From assembly GCA_016710465.1 (NCBI GenBank), contig JADJVS010000014.1:1302001-1366000 (forward strand): 64,000 nt of DNA, given 5' to 3'. The notes beneath the pieces are model-generated. The model was not told the DNA's origin. It saw only the letters and a program-made list of their open reading frames with translations, and did not search any database. This DNA comes from Sulfuritalea sp. GTDB lineage: Bacteria > Pseudomonadota > Gammaproteobacteria > Burkholderiales > Rhodocyclaceae. Shown here one piece after another: positions 49,402-57,961 of the stretch. The position numbers and the translations under genes are program-made. Position 1 is the first letter of the stretch. Each line of letters opens with the position of its first letter.

Positions 49402-51071
49402 GCGAGATGCATCTCGACGCCACGGCGCGCGACTGGAACACGCTGCATTCGACGTTCCGCTGGAATGTCCCCGAACGCTACAACATTGCCCGCGCCTGCT
49501 GCGGGCGCTGGGCCGAGGATCGCTCGCGCTTCGCTTTGTACTACGAGGATGAGGCCGGCCACACGGAGGCCTGGAGCTTCTGGGACGTGCAGCAGGCCGC
49601 CAACCGGCTCTCCAACGTGCTCGGCGCGATGGGCGTGCTGGCGGGCGATCGCGTCGCCATCATCCTGCCGCAGCGCCCCGAAACCGGCATCGCCCACATG
49701 GCCTGCTACCAGATGGGCGCCATTGCACTGCCGATCTCGCACCTGTTCGGCGCCGACGCGCTGGAATACCGGCTTTCGCATGCCGAGGTACGCGTCGCGA
49801 TCATCGACGAGAACGGGCTGGAGAAGCTCGGCGCGGTGCGCGACAAACTGCCCGACCTCAAGCATGTAATCGGCGTCGATGGCGCGCGCGAATCCTGGTT
49901 GCGCGAGTGGAATACGCTGCTGCCGCTGGCATCCTCGCGCTACACCGCGCGCGATACCTCCGCCGACGATCCGGCGCTGATCATCTACACCAGCGGCACC
50001 ACGGGCAACCCCAAGGGTGCGCTGATCGCCCAGCGCAGCCTGATCGGCAACCTCTCCGGCTTTGTCTGCTCGCATGATTTTTACCCGCAGCGCGGCGACA
50101 TGTTCTGGTCCCCGGCAGACTGGGCCTGGACCGGCGGCCTGTTCGACGCCCTGCTGCCGAGCTGGAACTTCGGCCAGCCGATACTTGGCTACCGCGGCCG
50201 CTTCGACCCGGAAAAGGCCTTCTGGCTGATGGAGAAGTACGGTGTTCGCAACAGCTTCCTTTTCCCGACGGCGCTCAAGATGATGATGAAGGCGGTGCCG
50301 AAGCCGGCCGAGAAGTACGACCTCGCGCTGCGCTCGATCATGAGCGCCGGCGAGACCGTGGGCGAAGCCGTTTGCGGCTGGGCGCGGGAAGCGCTGGGCG
50401 TCACCGTGAACGAGATGTACGGGCAGACCGAGATCAACTACATCGTCGGCAATTGCGCGGCGGTGACGCCGCCCAAGTTCGGCGCCATGGGGCGAGGCTA
50501 TCCGGGCCATCAACTGGGCGTGCTCGATGACGAAGGCAATCCGGTGGCGCCCGGCGAGATGGGCGAGGTCTGCGTCCGGCGGGCTTGCAACGGCGAGGCG
50601 GACCCGGTGTTCATGCTTGGCTACTGGAAGAATCCGGAAGCCACGGCAGAGAAATTCTTCGGCGGCGGCATCGATGATGCGATGGCCTGGGGCCGCACCG
50701 GCGACCTGGCGAAAATCGACGAGGACGGCGTGCTCTGGTACCAGGGTCGCTCGGACGACATGTTCAAGAGCGCCGGCTACCGCATCGGCCCCGGCGAGAT
50801 CGAGAACTGCCTGGTCAAGCACCCTGCCGTCGCCAACGCCGCGGTGATCGGCGTGCCGGACGAGACGCGCGGCACGGTGGTCAAGGCCTTCATCGTGCTG
50901 CAGCCGGGGCAGGCGCCCGCGGCGGCGCTCGAAGCCTCGTTGCAGGACCACGTGCGCAAGTATCTGGCGCCCTACGAGTATCCAAAAATCATCGAATTCA
51001 TCGATGCCCTGCCCATGACCACCACCGGCAAGGTGCAGCGCCGTCTGCTGCGCCAGCGCGGCAAGCAATGA
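49398..51071 (+). CDS. acyl-CoA synthetase (AMP-forming, MACS/Acs-like)
   Basis: This 557-residue ANL-family ligase has the P-loop YTSGTTGNPKGAL, the motif NEMYGQTEINY, GRTGDLAKIDEDG and the catalytic Lys in MTTTGKVQRRLL. The N-terminal WNVPERYNIARACCGRWA is typical of medium-chain or acetyl-type synthetases. It activates a carboxylic acid to its CoA thioester with ATP. ATG 49398 overlaps the glcF stop, so it belongs to the glycolate operon. Its acid may be a product or co-substrate of that pathway, but the chain length cannot be read here. Confidence 0.9.
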   Translation: MSEMHLDATARDWNTLHSTFRWNVPERYNIARACCGRWAEDRSRFALYYEDEAGHTEAWSFWDVQQAANRLSNVLGAMGVLAGDRVAIILPQRPETGIAHMACYQMGAIALPISHLFGADALEYRLSHAEVRVAIIDENGLEKLGAVRDKLPDLKHVIGVDGARESWLREWNTLLPLASSRYTARDTSADDPALIIYTSGTTGNPKGALIAQRSLIGNLSGFVCSHDFYPQRGDMFWSPADWAWTGGLFDALLPSWNFGQPILGYRGRFDPEKAFWLMEKYGVRNSFLFPTALKMMMKAVPKPAEKYDLALRSIMSAGETVGEAVCGWAREALGVTVNEMYGQTEINYIVGNCAAVTPPKFGAMGRGYPGHQLGVLDDEGNPVAPGEMGEVCVRRACNGEADPVFMLGYWKNPEATAEKFFGGGIDDAMAWGRTGDLAKIDEDGVLWYQGRSDDMFKSAGYRIGPGEIENCLVKHPAVANAAVIGVPDETRGTVVKAFIVLQPGQAPAAALEASLQDHVRKYLAPYEYPKIIEFIDALPMTTTGKVQRRLLRQRGKQ

Positions 51072-51087
51072 ACCGGAAAGCGAAACC

Positions 51088-51336
51088 ATGACCGATCCCG
51101 TCAGCGGCGAGGAGCGCCGCGGCAATACGCACCTGCGCAAGATTTTTGTCGAAGCCTACGAGGTGCTCAAGCCCTTCTTCGATCCCGCCAACGACTGGGG
51201 TGGGCAGACCCACGAGCACCTGGCCTACCGGGCCTTGCACGAGCAGTTCCCTGGTCTGACGGCGCAGGAAGTATTCGTCCTGGTGGCGGCGGCCCGGCGC
51301 GTGTTCCACGATTCGGGCAAGCCGGCCGCACCCTGA
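51088..51336 (+). CDS. 82-residue conserved-looking protein of unknown function
   Basis: The protein is soluble, mostly helical, and contains THLRKIFVEAYEVLKPFFDP and ALHEQFPGLTAQEVFVLVAAARRV. It has no Cys and no signal peptide. It follows the acyl-CoA synthetase by 16 bases and is probably the last gene of the glycolate operon. I do not recognise the family. Codon use matches its neighbours. Confidence 0.65.
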   Translation: MTDPVSGEERRGNTHLRKIFVEAYEVLKPFFDPANDWGGQTHEHLAYRALHEQFPGLTAQEVFVLVAAARRVFHDSGKPAAP

Positions 51337-51338
51337 AC

Positions 51339-51353
51339 CGCCGTCGGACGGCG
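51339..51353. terminator. weak hairpin at the convergent glycolate operon / corA junction
   Basis: CGCCGT and ACGGCG flank CGG, followed on the plus strand by CGGCCTATTT. The stem is short and the T-run poor, so termination is uncertain. Confidence 0.3.
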
Positions 51354-51357
51354 CGGC

Positions 51358-52458
51358 CTATTTCAGCCAGCGCCGGCGCCAGAAAATGATCGACAGGGTG
51401 GTGGCCACGGTGGCCATCAGGCCGATGGCGACGAGGAATCCGTTTGGCCAGTCGAGCAGCGGCATGGACTTGAAGTTCATGCCGAATATGCCGGAGATCA
51501 ATGTCGCCGGCATGAAGATGATGGCAACCACGGTGAGTGCCCGGACTTCCTGGTTGACCCGATTGCTCGCCGCCGAAAGATAAACGTCGAGCAGGCCGGC
51601 GATGATGTCGCGGTTGGCTTCCAGCGATTCGATCGCATGTACCGTGTGGTCATAGACGTCGCGCAGGTAGGGGCGGGTCTCGGGGCGGAAAAATCGCTCG
51701 TCGGCGCGGGTCAGGGCATTGATCACCTCGCGCAGCGGCCAGATCGAACGGCGCAGGGTGAGGGTCTCGCGCTTGAGCTGGTGCACCGTCTGCAGCGCGT
51801 TGGGTCGCGGCCGTTGCAGCATGATGTCCTCGAGTTCCTCGGTGCGTTCGCCGATCTGTTCGAGGATAGTGAAGTAGCGGTCGACCACGGTGTCGAGCAG
51901 GGAATAGGCGAGGTAGTCGGCGCCGAGCTTGCGAATCTGCCCGCGATCCTGGCGCAGGCGCTCGCGCACGGGATCGAAACGGCCGCTGGGCCGTTCCTGG
52001 AAGCTCAGCACGAAGTTGGCGCCGAGGATGATGCTGACCTGGTCGGAGCCTATCTGCCCCGCCTCGCCGTCGACCTCGAACAGGCGGGCGACGATGAACA
52101 GGTAGTCGCCATAATCGTCAACCTTGGGTCGCTGGTCGGTGTTGAGGATGTCTTCCAGCACCAGTGGGTGCAGCTTGAAGCGGCGGCCGATTTCGGCCAT
52201 GACCTCGGGTTCGTGCAAGCCATGCACGTTGAGCCAGAGCACCGGCAGGCGCGGCTGGTAGGCTTGCGCATCGGTCAGGGACTCGAATTGGTGCTCGAGT
52301 ATTTCGCCCTCTCCGTATTCGATCAGCGCGATAGCCGCCTGTTCCGTCTTGCGTTCGCCGAGGTGGATCAGCGCCCCCGGCGCCATGCCAACCTTGGCGG
52401 CGTTGGAGAGTCGTTTGGCGGCGCGGGCGCGGGCGCGATTCGGCTTGGGATTCGGCAT
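51358..52458 (-). CDS. corA: CorA-family magnesium/cobalt transporter
   Basis: This 366-residue protein has a large cytoplasmic N-terminal domain (HPLVLEDILNTDQRPKVDDYGDYLF, in pieces), a long stalk helix, and two C-terminal helices with the selectivity motif FGMNF between them (IFGMNFKSMPLLDWPNG). The basic tail FWRRRWLK is typical. It takes up Mg2+ passively under membrane potential. The N-terminus is basic and about 20 residues longer than usual. It is a single-gene unit, convergent with the glycolate operon. Confidence 0.95.
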   Translation of the reverse strand: MPNPKPNRARARAAKRLSNAAKVGMAPGALIHLGERKTEQAAIALIEYGEGEILEHQFESLTDAQAYQPRLPVLWLNVHGLHEPEVMAEIGRRFKLHPLVLEDILNTDQRPKVDDYGDYLFIVARLFEVDGEAGQIGSDQVSIILGANFVLSFQERPSGRFDPVRERLRQDRGQIRKLGADYLAYSLLDTVVDRYFTILEQIGERTEELEDIMLQRPRPNALQTVHQLKRETLTLRRSIWPLREVINALTRADERFFRPETRPYLRDVYDHTVHAIESLEANRDIIAGLLDVYLSAASNRVNQEVRALTVVAIIFMPATLISGIFGMNFKSMPLLDWPNGFLVAIGLMATVATTLSIIFWRRRWLK

Positions 52459-52588
52459 GATGGCGGGTGAAAGGCGCTATCATAACGCCGGCGGGTCGTG
52501 GTGCCTTCAAGGCGCCGGCAGGCCTCGGACGGCGGCAGCCCGAGACCGTCCTTCCAACAATTTTAACGACATGTCGAATGGGAGAATC

Positions 52589-54175
52589 ATGGCGCTGACA
52601 ATTGGAGTACCCCGCGAAACGCTGGCGGGCGAAAAACGCGTTGCTACGGTACCCGAGGTCGTCGAGAAACTCATCAAGCTGGGCTTCTCGGTGGCGGTCG
52701 AGTCCGGTGCCGGCGATGCCGCGAATTGCAGCGACGACAGCTACCGCGCATCGGGAGCACAAGTCATCGCGGGCGCCGCCAACTTGTTTGCCGCATCCGA
52801 CATCGTGTTCAAGGTCGGCGTGCCGACGACGGACGAAGTCGGCCTGCTGCGTGAAGGCGGTACCCTGATCGGCTTCGTCTGGCCGGCGCAGAATCCGGAA
52901 CTGATGCAGCAGCTCGCTGCCAAGAAAGCCACCGTGCTGGCCATCGATTCGCTGCCGCGCATGCTCTCCCGCGCGCAGAAGATGGACGCGCTGACTTCCC
53001 AGGCCGGCGTCGCCGGCTACCGCGCGGTGATCGAGGCGGCCAACGCCTTCGGCCGTTTCTTCAACGGCCAGATAACCGCCGCCGGCAAGGTTCCGCCGGC
53101 CAAGGTCTTCATCGCCGGCGCCGGCGTTGCCGGCCTGGCGGCGATTGGCACGGCAGCCGGCCTTGGCGCCATCGTGCGCGCCAACGACACCCGCGCCGAA
53201 GTGGCCGACCAGGTGGTCTCGCTGGGCGGCGAATTCGTCAAGGTCGATTTTGAGGAAGAGGGTGGCGGTGGCGGCGGCTACGCCAAGGTCATGAGCGAGG
53301 GCTTCCAGCAAGCCCAGCGCGAGATGTACGCCAAGCAGGCCCGCGAGGTGGACATCATCATCACCACCGCACTGATTCCCGGCAAGCCCGCGCCCCGGCT
53401 GATCACCGCCGAGATGGTGCAGAGCATGAAGCCGGGCAGCGTGATCGTCGACATGGCCGCCGAGCGCGGCGGCAACTGCGAGCTGACCGAACCCGGCAAG
53501 GCCGTGGTCAAGCACGGCGTCACCATCATCGGTTACAGCGACCTGAACTCGCGCCTGGCCAAGCAGTCGTCGACGCTGTATGCCACCAACCTGTTCCGCC
53601 TCGCCGAGGAACTGTGCAAGACCAAGGACGGTGTCATCGACGTCAACATGGAGGACGACGCCATCCGCGGCCTGACCGTGATCAAGAACGGCGAAGTCAC
53701 CTGGCCGCCCCCGGCGCCGAAGCTGCCGCCGGCAGCGACCGCGCCCAAACCCGCCGCCGCGGCAACCGCCGCCAAGAAGGGCCACGGTCATGGCGCCGCC
53801 AGCGAACCGATGGCCGCCGGCACCCTGACCATCATGTTCGCCGTCGCCGCCGCGCTGTTCTGGTTTGTCGGCGCCAACGCGCCGGCGGCCTTCCTCGCCC
53901 ACTTCACGGTCTTCGTGCTGGCGTGCTTCGTCGGCTACATGGTGGTGTGGAACGTGACGCCGGCCCTGCACACGCCGCTGATGAGCGTGACCAACGCCAT
54001 CTCCAGCATCATCTGCATCGGCGCCCTGGTGCAGATCGCGCCACCCCTTGCGGGCGGAGCGCCGCCGGACACATGGATACGCTGGCTGGCCGTGGGTGGA
54101 ATCGCGCTGACCGCGGTCAACATGTTCGGCGGCTTCGCCGTGACCCAGCGCATGCTGGACATGTTCCGCAAATAG
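52589..54175 (+). CDS. pntA: NAD(P) transhydrogenase subunit alpha
   Basis: This 528-residue protein holds the NAD(H)-binding domain I (IGVPRETLAGEKRVATVPE; the dinucleotide fold at VFIAGAGVAGLAAIGTAA; RANDTRAEVADQV) and, after a Pro/Ala/Lys/His-rich linker (about 375-410), four membrane helices of domain II. This is the undivided E. coli-type PntA, not the split PntAA/PntAB. It works with PntB to make NADPH from NADH using proton motive force. GGGAGA precedes ATG 52589. A long GGGGG run of Gly codons (EEGGGGGGYAK) sits near residue 225. Confidence 0.95.
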   Translation: MALTIGVPRETLAGEKRVATVPEVVEKLIKLGFSVAVESGAGDAANCSDDSYRASGAQVIAGAANLFAASDIVFKVGVPTTDEVGLLREGGTLIGFVWPAQNPELMQQLAAKKATVLAIDSLPRMLSRAQKMDALTSQAGVAGYRAVIEAANAFGRFFNGQITAAGKVPPAKVFIAGAGVAGLAAIGTAAGLGAIVRANDTRAEVADQVVSLGGEFVKVDFEEEGGGGGGYAKVMSEGFQQAQREMYAKQAREVDIIITTALIPGKPAPRLITAEMVQSMKPGSVIVDMAAERGGNCELTEPGKAVVKHGVTIIGYSDLNSRLAKQSSTLYATNLFRLAEELCKTKDGVIDVNMEDDAIRGLTVIKNGEVTWPPPAPKLPPAATAPKPAAAATAAKKGHGHGAASEPMAAGTLTIMFAVAAALFWFVGANAPAAFLAHFTVFVLACFVGYMVVWNVTPALHTPLMSVTNAISSIICIGALVQIAPPLAGGAPPDTWIRWLAVGGIALTAVNMFGGFAVTQRMLDMFRK

Positions 54176-54188
54176 GAGACACATAGAA

Positions 54189-55616
54189 ATGTCTGCAGTC
54201 TTGTCAAGTGAGCTGGCAACCGTCTCCTACATCGGAGCAACCATTCTTTTCATCCTCAGCCTCGGCGGGCTGTCCAACCCGGAGACCTCGCGTCGCGGCA
54301 ATCTCTACGGCATGATCGGCATGACGATCGCCGTGCTGGCCACGGTGTTCGGGCCGCGCGTGACGGCGGCCGGCATCCCGTGGATCATCGCGTCCATGGT
54401 AGTCGGCGGCGCCATCGGCCTGTATGCGGCCAAGGTCGTCAAGATGACGCAGATGCCCGAACTGGTGGCGCTGATGCACAGCCTGGTCGGCCTCGCCGCC
54501 TGCCTGGTCGGCTTCGCCAGCTACATCGATACCTCGGCTCCGCTTGCCGGGGCCGAAAAGACCATCCACGAGCTGGAAATCTACATCGGCATCCTGATTG
54601 GCGCGGTGACTTTCTCCGGTTCGCTGATCGCCTTCGGCAAACTCAACGGCAAGATCGGCGGCGCACCGCTGTTGCTGCCGGCGCGCCATTGGCTCAACCT
54701 GGCCGGCCTGTTGGTGGTGATCTGGTTTGGCGGCAAGTTCATCAGCAGCCATTCGATTGCCGACGGCATGACGCCGCTGATCGTGATGACGGTGATTGCC
54801 CTGCTGTTCGGCATCCACATGGTGATGGCGATCGGTGGCGCCGACATGCCGGTGGTGGTCTCGATGCTCAACAGCTACTCGGGATGGGCGGCGGCGGCCA
54901 CCGGCTTCATGCTCTCCAACGACCTGCTGATCGTGGTCGGTGCGCTGGTCGGCTCAAGCGGCGCGATCCTGTCCTACATCATGTGCCGGGCGATGAACCG
55001 CAACTTTATCAGCGTCATCGCCGGAGGCTTCGGCACCGGCGGCGGCACGCCGGCGCCCAAGGGCGATGCGGCTGCGCCTGCCGGTGAAGTGGTGCCAATC
55101 AGCGCCCTTGAAACCGCGGAACTGCTGAAGGATGCCAAGAGCGTGATCATCGTTCCCGGCTACGGCATGGCGGTGGCGCAGGCCCAGCACACGGTGTACG
55201 AAATCACCAAGCACCTGCGCGAGAAGGGCGTCAACATCCGCTTCGGCATCCACCCGGTGGCGGGGCGCATGCCCGGCCACATGAACGTGCTGTTGGCCGA
55301 AGCCAAGGTGCCCTACGACATCGTGATGGAAATGGACGAGTTGAACGACGACTTTCCGACCACCGACGTCGCCATGGTCATTGGCGCCAACGACATCGTG
55401 AATCCCGCAGCCCAGGACGACCCGGCCAGCCCGATTGCCGGCATGCCGGTGCTCGAAGTGTGGAAGGCCAAGACCTCGATCGTGATGAAGCGGTCGATGG
55501 CCTCCGGCTACGCCGGCGTCGACAATCCGCTCTTCTACAAGGAGAACAACCGCATGTTGTTCGGCGACGCGAAGAAGATGCTGGACGAGGTGCTGGTGGC
55601 GCTCAAGGCAGCGTGA
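54189..55616 (+). CDS. pntB: NAD(P) transhydrogenase subunit beta
   Basis: This 475-residue protein has about nine membrane helices (with MHSLVGLAA and GGADMPVVVSMLNSYSGWAA) and the C-terminal NADP-binding domain III (IIVPGYGMAVAQAQH, FGIHPVAGRMPGHMNVLLAE, IGANDIVNPAAQ, VDNPLFYKENNRMLFGDAK). It begins 13 bases after pntA. A strong hairpin follows 40 bases after the stop. Confidence 0.95.
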   Translation: MSAVLSSELATVSYIGATILFILSLGGLSNPETSRRGNLYGMIGMTIAVLATVFGPRVTAAGIPWIIASMVVGGAIGLYAAKVVKMTQMPELVALMHSLVGLAACLVGFASYIDTSAPLAGAEKTIHELEIYIGILIGAVTFSGSLIAFGKLNGKIGGAPLLLPARHWLNLAGLLVVIWFGGKFISSHSIADGMTPLIVMTVIALLFGIHMVMAIGGADMPVVVSMLNSYSGWAAAATGFMLSNDLLIVVGALVGSSGAILSYIMCRAMNRNFISVIAGGFGTGGGTPAPKGDAAAPAGEVVPISALETAELLKDAKSVIIVPGYGMAVAQAQHTVYEITKHLREKGVNIRFGIHPVAGRMPGHMNVLLAEAKVPYDIVMEMDELNDDFPTTDVAMVIGANDIVNPAAQDDPASPIAGMPVLEVWKAKTSIVMKRSMASGYAGVDNPLFYKENNRMLFGDAKKMLDEVLVALKAA

Positions 55617-55655
55617 TCGGCGCGAGAGCGGGCGCCTTGGACGCATTGCCTGCAG

Positions 55656-55683
55656 ACAACGCCACGGCCCGCCGTGGCGTTGT
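55656..55683 (+). terminator. hairpin after pntB
   Basis: ACAACGCCACGG pairs perfectly with CCGTGGCGTTGT around a CCCG loop (12-pair stem), followed by CGTTTGTC. The T-run is interrupted, but position and stem strength suit the end of the pntAB operon. Confidence 0.65.
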
Positions 55684-55770
55684 CGTTTGTCGGTCCCGGG
55701 AGTTTCCACGGGGACGCGCCGCGCTGGTGTTGATGGTACGGTGCCGCGACATGGCGTCGGCAGCATCCGC

Positions 55771-56400
55771 ATGAGCGACGATGCGGAAGACCCGCGGCGC
55801 GCCGTCGAGCGCACACTCACGCACTACCAGAACCGCGCCGATGCCTTCTGGGAGGGTACGCGCGACCATGACGTCAGCCAGAACATCGAGGCCCTGCTGC
55901 GCCATATTCGGGCCGAGGCGCCCTTCGCGATACTCGATTTCGGCTGCGGGCCGGGGCGCGACCTTGCCGATTTCACGCGGCGCGGCCATCGCGTCATCGG
56001 ACTGGAAGGCGCGGCGGCGCTGGCTCAAATGGCGCGTGAACATAGCGGATGCGAGGTTTGGGAACAGGATTTCCTCAAGCTTGATCTGCCCGTCGGCCGC
56101 TTCGATGGCGTCTTCGCCAATGCTTCGTTATTCCATGTGCCTGTAAGGGAATTGCCGCGCGTCCTCCGGCAGATTCACGCGGTGCTCAAGCCGGCGGGGG
56201 TGTTGTTCAGCTCGAATCCCCGCGGCGACAACCAGGAGAGCTTCAACGGCGAGCGCTACGGCGCTTACCATGACCTCGATGCCTGGCGTGGATACCTGCG
56301 GGCAGCGGGCTTTGAGGAACTCGAGCACTACTATCGTCCGACGGGCTTGCCGCGAGAGCAACAGCCCTGGCTGGCAAGCGTTTGGCGCAAAATGCCCTGA
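55771..56400 (+). CDS. class I SAM-dependent methyltransferase
   Basis: This 209-residue protein has motif I ILDFGCGPGRDLADF, an acidic motif II region (VIGLEGAAALAQMA), FDGVFANASLFHVP (motif post-II) and LKPAGVLFSSNPRGD. It begins TLTHYQNRADAFWEGTRDHDVSQN, as in small-molecule methyltransferases of the Methyltransf_11/25 type. ATG 55771 is chosen because homology starts just after it. The substrate is unknown. It stands alone between two terminators. Confidence 0.85.
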   Translation: MSDDAEDPRRAVERTLTHYQNRADAFWEGTRDHDVSQNIEALLRHIRAEAPFAILDFGCGPGRDLADFTRRGHRVIGLEGAAALAQMAREHSGCEVWEQDFLKLDLPVGRFDGVFANASLFHVPVRELPRVLRQIHAVLKPAGVLFSSNPRGDNQESFNGERYGAYHDLDAWRGYLRAAGFEELEHYYRPTGLPREQQPWLASVWRKMP

Positions 56401-56447
56401 ACTGAATTGCGGTTGTTGCCATGTCGGGAATTCCGCGTCGTGTCGCC

Positions 56448-56474
56448 AAAAAAAACGGCGGGCCAAGCCCGCCG
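56448..56474 (-). terminator. intrinsic terminator of the Lys/Glu-repeat gene (bidirectional)
   Basis: On the minus strand CGGCGGGC-TTG-GCCCGCCG is followed by eight T. On the plus strand the same stem is followed by CTTTTCC, so it may also end the methyltransferase transcript. Confidence 0.85.
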
Positions 56475-56494
56475 CTTTTCCTGAAGAAGCCGAA

Positions 56495-56695
56495 TTACTT
56501 CTTGGCGTCCTTCTTCTCTTCCTTCTTCATTTCCTTCTTTTCTTCCTTCTTTTCTTCCTTCTTCATCTCCTTCTTCTCTTCCTTCTTTTCCATCTTCTTG
56601 TCGTCCTTCATGGCGCCGCCATGGGAGGCAGCGAAGGAACCGGCGGAAACGGTGGCGAAAAGGGCGGCGACGAGGATCGAAAGCAGCTTGCTCAT
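56495..56695 (-). CDS. small secreted Lys/Glu-repeat peptide
   Basis: This 66-residue protein has a signal peptide (LLSILVAALFATVSAGSFAAS) and then an almost pure Lys/Glu/Met/Asp tail built of KKEEKKEMKKEEKK-type units. The DNA (about 56497-56610) is a tandem array of TTCTTC/TTCTTT purine-pyrimidine repeats, so repeat number may vary. A good terminator follows. Similar small KE-rich periplasmic proteins exist in related bacteria, but I know no function. It may be a highly charged periplasmic buffer or metal-binding peptide. Confidence 0.8.
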   Translation of the reverse strand: MSKLLSILVAALFATVSAGSFAASHGGAMKDDKKMEKKEEKKEMKKEEKKEEKKEMKKEEKKDAKK

Positions 56696-56776
56696 GTAAA
56701 CTCCTTTGACTATCTGTGGGTCGCATCGGCCGAAATGGCGTGCGTGCCTGCAATAACGCGTGGGGCGAATGACAGG

Positions 56777-57961
56777 TTGACCGGCTTTTCACGATTTCGG
56801 TGCTTTTTTGCCGCCTTGGCGGCGCTCGGGCTGGCGATGCCCGCTGCCGCCTCACCCCGCAAACCCCATGACGTTGATGAGGTCTTGGCCGTGCTGCCGC
56901 AGCGGGCGCAAGACCCTGCGGTTCGCGAGCTGGGCCGCTTGCGCGCCGCGGCGGCCGCCGGTAATACCGACCCGGAACCTGCGGCGCGCCTGATCCGCGC
57001 CTATTTCGACCTGTCGCTGGCGCGCGGGGATCCCCGTTATATCGGTTACGCCGAGGCGGTGCTGGCGCGCTTCAAGGCGCCACTGGCACCGATACTTCGG
57101 GTCGAGCGCGGCCTGTTGCGGCAGTACCGCCACGACTTCACGGGCGCCCTCGACGATTTCGCCGGTGCGCTGGCGCTGGCGCCCGGCCTTGCGGAAGCCC
57201 ACGCGTGGCGCGCCGCGATCTTCCTTGTCCAGGCGAATTACCCTGCCGCCGAAATGGAATGTGCGGCTTTGGCGCGGCTCGGCCGAGATAGCCTGGCCGA
57301 CGGCTGCATGGGCCTGTCCATGGCCTATGGTGGCAAGCTGGACAGCGCGGCGCGCCATTTGCAGAAGGCCCTGGCGGCGACCGCCGATCCCGGCAACCGC
57401 GCGTGGTTGCTTACGCGCCTGGGCGAAGTTGCTGCCTGGCGAGGCCATCCTGCCGTAGCCGAGCGTCACTTTCGGGACGCCTTGCGCCTGGGGCGGGACG
57501 ACGTTTACCTGCTTGCCGCGTGGGGCGACTATCTGCTCGACGTCGGACGCCATGACGATCTGCTGGAGGCGCTGGCCGGCTGGGACGCCTCCGACAGCTT
57601 GCTGCTGCGGCTCGCGGAGGCCGAAGCCAGGTTGGGCCGCGCGGTGGCGTCGCGCCGGATACAGGTGCTGGAAGACCGCTTTGCCGCGGCCCGTGCGCGC
57701 GGCGACGAGACCCACATGGCCGAAGAAGCACGTTTCCGCTTGCGTTTGCGGGGCGACGCCAAGGGGGCGCTGGCGCTCGCCCTCGCCAACTACCGCGTGC
57801 AACGCGAGCCCAGGGACGCGCGCATCCTGCTCGAAGCCGCGATCGCCGCCGGCGATGCGGCGGCCGCCGGGCCGGTGCGTGACTGGTTGCAGTCCAGCGG
57901 CTTCGAGGATGCGCTGCTGCGAAGGCTCGGCGAGGAGTCGGCGCTGGTGATACGGCGATGA
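56777..57961 (+). CDS. exported TPR-repeat protein
   Basis: This protein of about 394 residues has a signal sequence (FFAALAALGLAMPAAA) and several tetratricopeptide-like helical pairs (FTGALDDFAGALALAPGLAEAHAW in pieces, SAARHLQKALA, AVAERHFRDALRLG). The start is uncertain: TTG 56777 places the signal peptide at the N-terminus, while in-frame ATG 56735 would add 14 residues. It overlaps the HupE/UreJ-like gene by four bases, so the two likely work together at the membrane. It ends in copy D of the dispersed repeat. Function unknown beyond protein-protein contacts. Confidence 0.8.
   Translation: MTGFSRFRCFFAALAALGLAMPAAASPRKPHDVDEVLAVLPQRAQDPAVRELGRLRAAAAAGNTDPEPAARLIRAYFDLSLARGDPRYIGYAEAVLARFKAPLAPILRVERGLLRQYRHDFTGALDDFAGALALAPGLAEAHAWRAAIFLVQANYPAAEMECAALARLGRDSLADGCMGLSMAYGGKLDSAARHLQKALAATADPGNRAWLLTRLGEVAAWRGHPAVAERHFRDALRLGRDDVYLLAAWGDYLLDVGRHDDLLEALAGWDASDSLLLRLAEAEARLGRAVASRRIQVLEDRFAAARARGDETHMAEEARFRLRLRGDAKGALALALANYRVQREPRDARILLEAAIAAGDAAAAGPVRDWLQSSGFEDALLRRLGEESALVIRR
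57935..57958 (+). repeat. dispersed 24-bp repeat, copy D
   Basis: This copy matches GAGTCGGCGCT-N6-ACGGCGA at the very end of the TPR gene (coding ESALVIRR) and touches the HupE-like ATG. Confidence 0.35.

Noticed and set aside
49218..51140. A 640-codon minus-strand frame over the acyl-CoA synthetase
   Set aside because: The plus strand encodes a complete AMP-forming ligase with its P-loop and catalytic Lys; the antisense product has no domain.
52118..54184. A 688-codon minus-strand frame over pntA
   Set aside because: It is the shadow of a canonical transhydrogenase gene.
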